DNA from: Ilumatobacter sp963746265
GTDB taxonomy: Bacteria > Actinomycetota > Acidimicrobiia > Acidimicrobiales > Ilumatobacteraceae
Assembly: GCA_963746265.1 (NCBI GenBank)
Contig: CAVVAM010000002.1
Location: forward strand, 310,001 to 374,000
Direction of reading: 5' to 3'
DNA: 64,000 nt
A model generated the notes under the pieces. It was not told where the DNA came from. It did no database searches and worked only from the letters and a program-made list of their open reading frames with translations. The position numbers and the translations under genes are program-made. This document shows positions 56,186 to 64,000 of this stretch, one piece after another (the stretch's first letter is position 1; every line of letters starts with the position of its first letter).

Positions 56186-57405
56186 CGGGGATCGACGGCC
56201 AACGGCTGCTCGACGGCTTGCGGACCCTGCGCACGTTCGGCGAACAGGGCACCGGCGTCGTTCGCCCCACCTTCTCGGGACCCGACATGGCGGCTCGGGG
56301 TTGGCTTCGCGACCGCATGACCGCCGCCGGGCTCGACACCACGATCGACGGGGTCGGCAACGTGTTCGGCCGATCGCGCAACGCCGGTCCGGCGCTCGTG
56401 CTCGGCTCCCACTCCGACACCCAGCCCGAAGGCGGGTGGCTCGACGGCGCGATGGGCGTGATGTACGCGATCGAGGTAGCACAGTCCGTCTCGGCCGATC
56501 CCCGCACGGCCCACTTGGCGATCGACGTCGCCGCCTGGGCCGACGAGGAGGGCACCTACACGAGCTGCCTCGGCTCCCGGGGGTTCGTCGGCGAGATCGA
56601 CGCCGACGTGCTCGCCCACGAGAACGTCCACGGCGAGTCGGTCGCCGCGGCCCTGGATCGGGTGGGGCTCACGGGTGTCCCTCACGCCCGATTCGATCCC
56701 ATGCGTCACGTCGGGTACCTCGAAGCCCACATCGAGCAGGGCCCGTATCTCGAGGAGTGGAGCAAGCGGATCGGCGTCGTCACCTCGATCGTCGGGATCA
56801 GGGGCGCGACCGTGAGGTTCACCGGTGAGCAGAACCACGCCGGAACGACCCCGATGGACCGCCGCAAGGATGCTGCCGTGTCCATGTTCCGTTTCGGGCA
56901 CCTGCTCCAGACCCGCCTGGCCGCCGTCGCCGGACCGACGAGCGTCTGGACCATCGGGCGAGTGACGGTCGAACCCGGCGCCCCCAGCATCGTGCCGGGA
57001 TCCGCCGAGGTCGCCGTGCAATTCCGCGACCAGAGCGACGATGTGCTGCAGGACATGCTCGATGCCGTGGTGGCAACGGCCGAGGAGGCCGACGGCCCGG
57101 TCCGTGTCGCGGTCATCCCGGGCCACGAACCGATCGCCCCCACGCTGATGGACGCCGGTCTCCGCGCCCACATCGCGGACGCGGCGCAGCGTCACGCTCC
57201 GAACGCGTGGGTCGAGATGCCGAGCGCCGCCGGACACGACCCGATGGTGCTGTCGCGCCATCTCCCCTGCGCGATGCTGTTCATCCCGAGCATCGGCGGC
57301 GTCAGCCACGACTTCGCCGAAGACAGTCACCACGACGACATCGTGCTGGGCTGCCAGGTACTCGCAGACGCGACCGTGTCGATCTTGACCACCGAACGAC
57401 GATGA
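56182..57405 (+). CDS. M20-family N-carbamoylase/hydantoinase-like amidohydrolase
   Basis: 407 residues from ATG 56182, whose ATGA overlaps the thioesterase stop; the longer open frame upstream is a shadow. Metal-binding motifs are GSHSDTQPEGGWLDG, AAWADEEG, EAHIEQGP and a C-terminal SHDFAEDSHHDD. FTGEQNHAGTTPMDRRKDA is the dimerisation/substrate block of AmaB/carbamoylase enzymes. It hydrolyses an N-carbamoyl or ureido compound. Confidence 0.92.
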   Translation: MTGIDGQRLLDGLRTLRTFGEQGTGVVRPTFSGPDMAARGWLRDRMTAAGLDTTIDGVGNVFGRSRNAGPALVLGSHSDTQPEGGWLDGAMGVMYAIEVAQSVSADPRTAHLAIDVAAWADEEGTYTSCLGSRGFVGEIDADVLAHENVHGESVAAALDRVGLTGVPHARFDPMRHVGYLEAHIEQGPYLEEWSKRIGVVTSIVGIRGATVRFTGEQNHAGTTPMDRRKDAAVSMFRFGHLLQTRLAAVAGPTSVWTIGRVTVEPGAPSIVPGSAEVAVQFRDQSDDVLQDMLDAVVATAEEADGPVRVAVIPGHEPIAPTLMDAGLRAHIADAAQRHAPNAWVEMPSAAGHDPMVLSRHLPCAMLFIPSIGGVSHDFAEDSHHDDIVLGCQVLADATVSILTTERR

Positions 57406-57898
57406 CCGCGATCGACGAACGCGAGCTGACGATCTCCTGGGACGGCGACGCTCCGAGCCCGACATCGAGCTGGCGCTGGAGTTCGTCACCCGGATGCACG
57501 ACGCAGCCATGACCGGTGTCGGGTATCCGACGGTCGAACGCGATCTCCTGCAACCAGCGCGTGCCGAGACCTGGTACGGCTACCTCGGTGTCGATGACGA
57601 GGCCGAATCGGGTCTGTTGCGAGCCCTCGTGATGGAGCAGTTCGTGCCGGTCGACTCGCTCCGCGACGTCTCATGTCCGTTCCTCGCCGTCTTCGGTGGC
57701 CGCGACGTCCTGTTACCGGCGTGGCGATGTGCGCAGGAGACCGGCGACGCCCTCCGGGCCGGCACGGGTCAGGACGCAACCGTTGTCGTCTTCCCGACCG
57801 GCGATCACCGGATCAGGGCCGAGTACAGGGGCTACGCTTCCGGTCATCTCCACCTGCTCGGCGACCGGACCGAGCGTCGTATCAGACCAGCAGGATGA
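57402..57898 (+). pseudogene. Alpha/beta hydrolase with internal deletion
   Basis: The ATG overlaps the amidohydrolase stop and begins MTAIDERELTISWDGD, like the first strand of an alpha/beta hydrolase, then loses frame. From about 57456 another frame continues PDIELALEFVTRMHDAAMTG and keeps the C-terminal third: CPFLAVFGGRDVLLP (acid) and FPTGDHRIRAEY (His). The oxyanion-hole and nucleophile-elbow regions are missing, so it cannot be catalytic. An in-frame ATG at 57494 could still make a 134-residue fragment. Confidence 0.65.
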
Positions 57899-58601
57899 AC
57901 AGCCGCACCGTGTAACCGGCCATCACGGTCCAGAACAGGATCGCGAACGTGCGCTCGCCCGCCCGCCGGTTGATCGTCGATCCGGTCCAGGTACCCAGCG
58001 CCATCAGCGGCACGGCACCGACCGCCAGCAGCACCGACGTTCGCCCGAGCAGTTCGGCATCGGCAAAGATCGCCGTCTTGGTGGCGTCGCCGGCGAACGA
58101 GGCGAGGGACGCCGCGCCCACGAAATGGCGGCGGTCGAGATCGAGGTTCCGGATCGCCACGCCCTTCAACGGACCCGACGTCCCCGAGAATCCACTCGAC
58201 GCGCCGGACACGAACGCCAGGAACGGCGCGAACCCGGTGCGGAGCCGCTGCAACTCCATCCGCTCGGCGACCACCGAGGCGACGAACATCACCACGATGC
58301 CGACCGTCACCGCCCACTCGGGGGCGCGCACGAGCAACGTCGAACCGAGCGCGGCCCCCAACACGACCATCACCACGACGACCGCCGCGGCGCGGAACGG
58401 CAACGTCCTCCGGTAGGCGACGATCTTCATCACGTTGTTGCTCGCGAGCAGGAGCGCAGCCAGGGCGACGCCCTCCTTCGAGCCGAGGAACAGCGCCAGC
58501 GTCGGCACCATCAGCAGCGAGCCACCGAGCCCGGCCGAGGCCGAGATCGCGAACGACGCGTACACGAGCGCGAGCACGACGATCGTCGCGATGACGGTCA
58601 T
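57882..58601 (-). CDS. TSUP/TauE-SafE family membrane transporter
   Basis: 239 residues, seven to eight hydrophobic helices. SAGLGGSLLMVPTLAL near the N-terminus and FAPFLAFVSGASSGFSGTSG in the middle are the two repeat signatures of the TauE/SafE (TSUP) family, which exports sulfite, sulfoacetate or related organosulfur anions. Given the nearby DMSP demethylase and sulfatases, an organosulfur or sulfite substrate is plausible. It converges on the hydrolase pseudogene. Confidence 0.88.
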   Translation of the reverse strand: MTVIATIVVLALVYASFAISASAGLGGSLLMVPTLALFLGSKEGVALAALLLASNNVMKIVAYRRTLPFRAAAVVVVMVVLGAALGSTLLVRAPEWAVTVGIVVMFVASVVAERMELQRLRTGFAPFLAFVSGASSGFSGTSGPLKGVAIRNLDLDRRHFVGAASLASFAGDATKTAIFADAELLGRTSVLLAVGAVPLMALGTWTGSTINRRAGERTFAILFWTVMAGYTVRLFILLV

Positions 58602-58627
58602 GACAGCGCTGGGTCAGACGTGGGACA

Positions 58628-61600
58628 TCACGCGGATGGCACGCCGACGACGTCGACACCGAGGTCGGCCAGCTGCGCATTGATTCGCCCGAGGCCCTCG
58701 GTGACGGCCGCGTCGAACGCGGCGAGCCGCTCGTCGATCTGACCGGCGAGCTTCTCGTACACCCGATGTGATTGCACCGTGGGTCGGGTGTCGGCGCTGC
58801 TGACGACGGGAGCGAGCGCACTGAGCTTCTCGAACAGCTGCTCGAGGTGGTTGAGCGAGTCGCCTTCCGACGTGAACTCGACCTGGACGAACTCGTTCTC
58901 GAACTCGGTGAGCTGCTCGACGAAGGCGCCCGACGCCGCGATGGTGTCGGCGGCGGCCTCGTCGTCGGCGAGACGCTTCGACCAGTCGTCGAGTTGACTC
59001 CGCAGCGACCGGATCGTATTCACGGCCGTGGCCGTCTCGGACAGCTTGGTCTGGATGTTCAGCATGAGGTCGAACTGCTCGGCCAGATCCGCGTCACTGG
59101 TCGTGACGCGAGGGTCCTTCACCAGGTCGAAGGTCTGCGTCATCGACCAGTCGCCGACGGTCAGCGTCGCCCGATACGTGCCGGGCAAGGCGAGCGGTCC
59201 GGGCGGTCGGCCGTGGAAGTCGGAGCCAACCATCTTCACGCCGCTCCGGTGGTTCATCGACCACTGGAAGACGTTCATGCCCGCTCTGGCGGTGATGTAC
59301 CTGCCGTCACGGTCCTTCTTGTCGGCGGGGATGTCACTCGAGAACGTCTCGATCTCGCTGCCGTCCGCACCGCTGATCGTGAGGGTGGCCGAGCCGGCGG
59401 CATCGTCGTCGAGCAGATAGGTGATCCGTACGCCACGAGCGAGGTCGTCACCGCCGTCGATCACGCGCTTGGTCTTGTGGCCGGTCTCGTCCTCGTCGAG
59501 GTAGTAGGTGGCGTTCTGCCCGATCGTGACGTGGTAGTTCTTCCCACCGGGCGAGCCCCAGAAGTCTCCGAACAGATCGGGTGGCGTGCGGACCGTGTCG
59601 TGCGGCTTGAACAGGTACTTGTCAGCTCCCCGGAGGTCGTCGGCGATCTGGCGGACCTGGGTCAGGTCGTCGAGAATCCAGAACGAGCGGCCGTGGGTGG
59701 CGACGACGAGGTCGTCGTCCTTGATCACGAAGTCGTAGACGGGCGTGACCGGCAGGTTGCACTGGAGCGATTGCCAGTGGGCACCGTCGTCGAACGAGGC
59801 CCAGATACCGAGCTCGGTGCCCACGTAGAGGAGGCCCTTGCGCTTCGGGTCCTCACGGATGACCCTGCAGAAGTCGTTGTCGGGAATGCCGTCGTCGATT
59901 CGGTTCCACGACTGGCCGAGGTCGGTGCTCCGATAGACGTAGGCCGCATAGTCGCCCATCTTGTGACGGGCGACCGTCATGTAGACGGTTCCAGCCGTGT
60001 GCGGCGACTCCTCGATCATCGTGACCTGCGAGAACTTGGGAAGATCGGATGGGGTCACGTCCGTCCAGTCGCCGCCGTCGTTGCGCGACACGTGCACCTT
60101 CCCGTCGTCGGAGCCGGCCATCAACACGCCGTGCTCGTGACGCGACACCATCAACGAGAACACGGTGGCGTACATCTCGGCACCCGCTGTGTCCATCGTC
60201 AGCGGGCCCGACACACCCATCGTGGCGGGGTCTGCGTAGGTGAGGTCGGGGCTGATCGCCTCCCAGCTGTGGCCCTCATCGGTCGAACGGAAGACCTGGT
60301 TACCGGCGGCGTACAGCACGTCGGGATCGTGCGGAGAGAACACGATCGGGTAGGTCCACTGGAAGCGGACCTCGGCGGTGTTGCCGTCGTGGTAGGCCTC
60401 GGGCCAGACGCTCACGAGCTGGATCTGCTTCGTACGGTGGTCGTATCGCTGGAGCGCGTCGCCACCGCCCGGCGAGCTGCCGATCGCGCCCACGAACACG
60501 ATGTTCGGATCGCCCGGTTTCGGTGCCACGTAGCCGCTCTCGGCGGTGCCCGGTGGGTAGCAATCGCCCCAGTTGATCGCGCCCTTGTTGGTGCGACTCG
60601 GCACGGCGATCGAGGAGTTGTCCTGCTGCGATCCGTAGACGAGATACGGGTACTGGTCGTCGGTGGCCACGTGGTAGAACTGCGCGGTCAACTGGTTGTA
60701 GATCGTCGACCACGACTCCCCGGCGTTGAGCGACACCCACGCTCCGCCGTCGTCGCAGCCGATCATGCGGTCGGGGTTCTCGGGGTCGATCCAGAGTGCG
60801 TGGTTGTCGCCGTGCGGGGTGTGGAACTCCTCGAACGTCTTGCCGCCGTCGATCGACTTCCACGCCTTCATGTTCATCACGAAGACGGTGTCAGGGTCGG
60901 TCGGGTGGGCGATGACGTGCATGTAGTACCACGGCCGCCACTGGAGTTCCGGCTTGGCGGTCAGATGCTCCCAGGTGGCACCGTGGTCGTCGGAGCGGTA
61001 CAGCCCTCGCTTGCGACCTTCCGCCTCGACGATCGCGAACACCCGGCCCGTGCGGGCCCGCGACACCGAGACGCCCATCTTGCCGAGCGTGCCATCGGGC
61101 AGACCCGAGCTCGTGCTGATGTTCTCCCACGTGTCACCGCCGTCCTTCGAGCGCCACAGCCCGCTGTCGGGCCCCCCGGAGTCGATCGACCAGAACGTTC
61201 GAGTGGCCTGCCAGATCGTGGCGAACAGGATGCGGGGGTTGGACGGGTCCATCGCGATGTCGACCGCACCGGCGCGTTCGCTGACGTGGAGCACGAGTTC
61301 CCAGGTCTCACCGCCGTCCTTCGACCGGTAGACGCCACGCTCGGGGTTGTCGTGCGAGGCGTATCCCAGCGCGGCCACATAGACGAGGTCGGGATCATCG
61401 GGATGCACACGGATCTCGCCGATGTGCCGTGTCTGATCGAGGCCGATGTGCTGCCAGGTCGCACCTGCATCGGTCGACTTGTACATGCCGTCGCCGTGGG
61501 TGATGTCGAGCCGAATCGTGGTCTCTCCGGTACCGGCGTACATCACATTGCCGTCGGACGGCGCGACGGCGAGCGCTCCGATGGAAGCGGTGTTCAGGAA

Positions 61601-61789
61601 GCCGTCGGTGATGTTCTCCCAGTACTGGCCGGCGTCATCCGACTTCCAGACGCCTCCGGCGACCGCGCCGAAGTAGAACACGTTCTTCTTGACCGGATCG
61701 GCCGCCACGGCGACGACCCGTCCTCCTCGTGACGGCCCGATGCATCGGTAGCGGACCTGGCTGAGCAACTTCGGATCGACGATCGGCAT
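58628..61789 (-). CDS. Sortilin/VPS10-like BNR beta-propeller protein
   Basis: 1053 residues from MPIVDPKLLSQVRYRCIGPS. Repeated Asp-box (SxDxGxTW) motifs run along the first 750 residues: KSDDAGQYWENI, KSTDAGATWQHI, RSKDGGETWELV, RSKDGGDTWENI, RSDDHGATWEHL, KSIDGGKTFEEF, RSTDEGHSWEAI, RSTDLGQSWNRI, indicating two propellers. The last 250 residues include a beta domain and a helical region (LAEQFDLMLNIQTKLSETAT). No signal peptide is seen at this start, unusual for this group, which is often secreted. Role is unknown. Confidence 0.82.
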   Translation of the reverse strand: MPIVDPKLLSQVRYRCIGPSRGGRVVAVAADPVKKNVFYFGAVAGGVWKSDDAGQYWENITDGFLNTASIGALAVAPSDGNVMYAGTGETTIRLDITHGDGMYKSTDAGATWQHIGLDQTRHIGEIRVHPDDPDLVYVAALGYASHDNPERGVYRSKDGGETWELVLHVSERAGAVDIAMDPSNPRILFATIWQATRTFWSIDSGGPDSGLWRSKDGGDTWENISTSSGLPDGTLGKMGVSVSRARTGRVFAIVEAEGRKRGLYRSDDHGATWEHLTAKPELQWRPWYYMHVIAHPTDPDTVFVMNMKAWKSIDGGKTFEEFHTPHGDNHALWIDPENPDRMIGCDDGGAWVSLNAGESWSTIYNQLTAQFYHVATDDQYPYLVYGSQQDNSSIAVPSRTNKGAINWGDCYPPGTAESGYVAPKPGDPNIVFVGAIGSSPGGGDALQRYDHRTKQIQLVSVWPEAYHDGNTAEVRFQWTYPIVFSPHDPDVLYAAGNQVFRSTDEGHSWEAISPDLTYADPATMGVSGPLTMDTAGAEMYATVFSLMVSRHEHGVLMAGSDDGKVHVSRNDGGDWTDVTPSDLPKFSQVTMIEESPHTAGTVYMTVARHKMGDYAAYVYRSTDLGQSWNRIDDGIPDNDFCRVIREDPKRKGLLYVGTELGIWASFDDGAHWQSLQCNLPVTPVYDFVIKDDDLVVATHGRSFWILDDLTQVRQIADDLRGADKYLFKPHDTVRTPPDLFGDFWGSPGGKNYHVTIGQNATYYLDEDETGHKTKRVIDGGDDLARGVRITYLLDDDAAGSATLTISGADGSEIETFSSDIPADKKDRDGRYITARAGMNVFQWSMNHRSGVKMVGSDFHGRPPGPLALPGTYRATLTVGDWSMTQTFDLVKDPRVTTSDADLAEQFDLMLNIQTKLSETATAVNTIRSLRSQLDDWSKRLADDEAAADTIAASGAFVEQLTEFENEFVQVEFTSEGDSLNHLEQLFEKLSALAPVVSSADTRPTVQSHRVYEKLAGQIDERLAAFDAAVTEGLGRINAQLADLGVDVVGVPSA

Positions 61790-61898
61790 GGGCCAATCCT
61801 GCCACCGATCATCTCGGCACGCGTCACGCAGGCTCGACGTCATCGGAGCGCGCCGGTGGAGGAACCGTAGGCTGGCGGTGTTTCACCGAGAACACATC

Positions 61899-62939
61899 AT
61901 GGACGAACCGAACACGTACCGACTCACACAGTTCAGCCACGGCGCGGGTTGAGGCTGCAAGCTCGCCCCCGGCGAGCTCGCGCACGTCGTGCGCGAACTG
62001 CAGACCGACCACCCCTCCGAACTCCTCGTCGGTGCCGCCACCGGCGACGACGCCGCCGTCTGGCGGCTCGACGAGGATCGTGCGCTCGTCACCACCGCCG
62101 ACTTCATCACGCCGGTGGTCGACGATGCGCGCACCTGGGGACGTGTGGCGGCCGCCAACAGCGTGTCCGACATCTACGCGATGGGCGGGCGACCGCTGTT
62201 CGCACTCAACCTGGTCGGCTGGAACGTCGATGTGCTGCCGACCAGCCTGCTCGGCGAGGTGTTGGCCGGCGGTCAGGACATCGCGATGGCGGCGGGTTTC
62301 GCCGTGGTCGGCGGCCACACGATCGACGACCCGGAACCCAAGTACGGCATGGCCGTCACCGGTGAGGTGCACCCCGACCGGATTCTCACGAACGCGGGTC
62401 TGCGCCCCGGTCAGGACATCGTGTTGACCAAACCGCTCGGGGTGGGCGTGATCACCACGGCGATCAAGGCCGACGTGGCGTCGGTCGAATCCACCGCGGC
62501 CGCGGTGGCTTCGATGACACGCCTGAACGACGTGGCGTCACGGATCGCGGTCGCGGCAGGGGCCACGGGATGCACCGACGTCACCGGATTCGGCCTGCTC
62601 GGTCACCTCGGGCGGATGGCGATCGAGTCGGGCGTTCGCGTGACCGTCCAGTTCGACGCCGTGCCGTTCCTTCCCGGAACGGTCGTGCTCGCCAGGGACG
62701 GGATCATGCCGGGAGGCAGCGTCCGCAACCTGAACTGGGGAGTCGAGATCCTCGACGCGGGCCACCACGACGACACCCACCGACTCCTGATCGCCGACGC
62801 CCAGACGTCGGGCGGCCTGGTGTTCGGCGTCGACCCCGAACACACCGGCGCAGTGCTCGACGAGTTGGCGGCGACGGGGCACGACGCCGCTCACATCGGC
62901 CGGACGGACGCCGGCCCGCCAGGCTTCGTCCTCCGTTAG
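61899..62939 (+). CDS. selD: Selenide, water dikinase SelD with in-frame UGA (selenocysteine)
   Basis: 346 residues when TGA at 61950-61952 is read as selenocysteine: MDEPNTYRLTQFSHGAG-U-GCKLAPGEL. In E. coli SelD the same segment reads SHGAGCGCK, so Sec18 replaces the catalytic Cys and Lys21 is kept. The rest (ATGDDAAVWRL, GRVAAANSVSDIYAMGGRP, VGGHTIDDPEPKYG, TGCTDVTGFGLLGH) is complete SelD. Tools that stop at UGA would start it at GTG 61989 and lose the active site. It makes selenophosphate for Sec-tRNA. The gene is divergent from the propeller gene. Confidence 0.95.
61950..61979 (+). promoter_or_regulatory. UGA codon and bacterial SECIS-like stem-loop in selD
   Basis: Directly after the UGA (61950-61952) the coding sequence holds AGCTCGCC (61960-61967), a CCC loop and GGCGAGCT (61971-61978), a perfect 8-bp stem. 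The apical loop is about 16 nt past the UGA, within the range for bacterial SECIS elements that recruit SelB. The CCC loop lacks the usual guanine, so details differ from the E. coli fdhF element. Confidence 0.7.
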
Positions 62940-62955
62940 GCGCGGGCGACGACCT

Positions 62956-63999
62956 TCAGCCCAGGCGGAGGTAGGCCTCGGCGACGGCGCCCATCGTGGC
63001 GAGCTGCTCATCGCGGATCCGCTCGCGCTCGGAACGGCGGGGGTGGTTGATCCCCTCGCCGACCACTGGCTCACCCGGTCCGCGCACCACGAAGCGCGCC
63101 AGCCTCTGCGCATGCGGGGTCAGCCCTCGCCAGCGTTCGTACGACATCGAACGGATCAGCGCCTCGCTCCGGAACCACGGCGCGAAGTACTCGACGTTCG
63201 GCATCGCTCGAACGTCGCGCGACAGGTTGGGGGTGCCGCCGTGCCAGCACCGGGCATCGCGAATGATCGCCGAGCCCGCTGGTAGCGGGCAGATCGTGCT
63301 CAGCCGCATCCACTCGGGTTCGTCGGCGAGGCGGGGAATCGGCGAGCGGGAGCGATGCGTGCCGGGGATCTGGCGGATCGGCCCGTTCTCGTGAGTGAGA
63401 TCGATCAGTGGGAAGTTGATGTGGACGGCCGGCACCGGCAGATCGCGCATCGTGACCCCACCGTGCGGGTCGTGGAGCTCGGTCCACACGTTGTCCGAGT
63501 GCAGGCCCTGGTACTCGATCGCGCCAGGGAGCGCGAGGTCTCCGCCGGCGCCATAGACGATGTAGTCGGGCGAACCGAAGATGGCCGTGAGAATCGGCGT
63601 CGTGGTCGGCAGGTCGATGAGCTCACACCACTCGGGACGGTGGAACATGTGACGCGAGGCGGATGTGCCACCGAACGAGTAGCGGTGCGGCAGGCCGCCC
63701 GCTCCACCACCCACCGACCCGTCGGGATCGGCGGAGACGAGCGTCTCGATCACGTCGGCGGCCGCTTCGCGAAGACGGTCGAGCTGGCTCGGCCGAAGTG
63801 CGTCGGCGACGGCGACGAACCCGTCCCGATGGAACAGATCCGCGGCCCGTTCGACGTCGTGGGGCGCGACCACCTCGAGACCCGGCAACCCGTTGCGCTC
63901 CGACAGGCGTTCGCGGAGCGCCACGACGTTCGGGTCGTCGTACGAGCGCGTCCACCCCGAACATCGAGGGTCGCCGCTCACGAGGTTGAGATGCTCGGG
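62956..63999 (-). CDS. Phytanoyl-CoA dioxygenase (PhyH) family protein, start beyond the window
   Basis: At least 341 residues. The Fe(II)/2OG ligands are H and D of QGLHSDNVWTEL and His of ARCWHGGTPNLSRD, with Arg in the following RAMPNVEYF region. FHRDGFVAVADALRP is the typical N-terminal block. A GTG lies at 63981, but the frame is open to the window edge (PEHLNL before it) and looks coding, so the true start may be outside. The substrate is unknown. It converges on selD with a 16-nt gap. Confidence 0.85.
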   Translation of the reverse strand, partial: PEHLNLVSGDPRCSGWTRSYDDPNVVALRERLSERNGLPGLEVVAPHDVERAADLFHRDGFVAVADALRPSQLDRLREAAADVIETLVSADPDGSVGGGAGGLPHRYSFGGTSASRHMFHRPEWCELIDLPTTTPILTAIFGSPDYIVYGAGGDLALPGAIEYQGLHSDNVWTELHDPHGGVTMRDLPVPAVHINFPLIDLTHENGPIRQIPGTHRSRSPIPRLADEPEWMRLSTICPLPAGSAIIRDARCWHGGTPNLSRDVRAMPNVEYFAPWFRSEALIRSMSYERWRGLTPHAQRLARFVVRGPGEPVVGEGINHPRRSERERIRDEQLATMGAVAEAYLRLG

Positions 64000-64000
64000 T

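Noticed and set aside
57402..57898. Selenocysteine or programmed frameshifting to join the two hydrolase pieces
   Set aside because: The two parts are not contiguous in the protein family; a large central section is missing, so recoding would not restore it.

Overview
This window is about 64 kb of very GC-rich DNA with almost fully G/C third codon positions, dense gene packing and many 1- or 4-base start/stop overlaps. A BldD-type regulator, a DUF2180/ACR3 arsenic operon, F420-type LLM oxidoreductase and GTG starts point to an actinobacterium. DMSP demethylase, alkyl- and arylsulfatases and several acyl-CoA genes fit a marine, Ilumatobacter-like member of the Acidimicrobiia. The taxonomy is an inference from gene content, not a measured identity.

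Layout. 1-3.6 kb: 3' part of a thioester-less alpha-2-macroglobulin. 3.7-10.3 kb (minus strand): the most unusual locus, a SARP/STAND-type regulator, two paralogous tail-anchored peptides with aromatic, Cys-bracketed C-termini, an ABC ATPase, a small membrane protein, an ABC-2-like permease and an M50 intramembrane protease. 10.3-19.1 kb: RidA remnant and a long palindrome, alkylsulfatase, esterase, membrane protein, DUF427 protein, Baeyer-Villiger-type monooxygenase with a palindromic operator, proline racemase-like enzyme, epoxide hydrolase. 19.2-24.9 kb: RND exporter and three downstream genes. 25-31.6 kb: acyl-CoA dehydrogenase divergent from a sulfatase/enoyl-CoA hydratase/MBL/CoA-transferase operon. 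31.7-34.8 kb: HPPD-like protein with a divergent Lrp regulator, MBL protein, TauD-like oxygenase.

35.3-38.0 kb: arsR/DUF2180/acr3, a frameshifted serine-recombinase remnant and tRNA-Val(GAC). 38-45.6 kb: housekeeping block (2OG oxygenase, hemW, bldD-like, hrcA-dnaJ-rsmE with a CIRCE operator, glnS). 46-51.6 kb: a tightly overlapping arsR-methyltransferase/metF/metH operon behind a striking ATAT array. 51.6-55.3 kb: DUF6226, cutA, then LLM/CDP-alcohol transferase/dmdA. DmdA makes 5-methyl-THF, the substrate of the neighbouring MetH. 55.3-58.6 kb: thioesterase, M20 amidohydrolase, a deleted hydrolase pseudogene, TSUP transporter. 58.6-64 kb: a large sortilin-like beta-propeller protein, a selD gene read through an in-frame UGA (selenocysteine), and the 3' part of a phytanoyl-CoA dioxygenase.

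The best candidate for an undescribed system is the 3.7-10.3 kb peptide locus: two small membrane-anchored precursors, a site-2-type protease, an ABC exporter and a dedicated regulator, with GC hairpins after each peptide gene.
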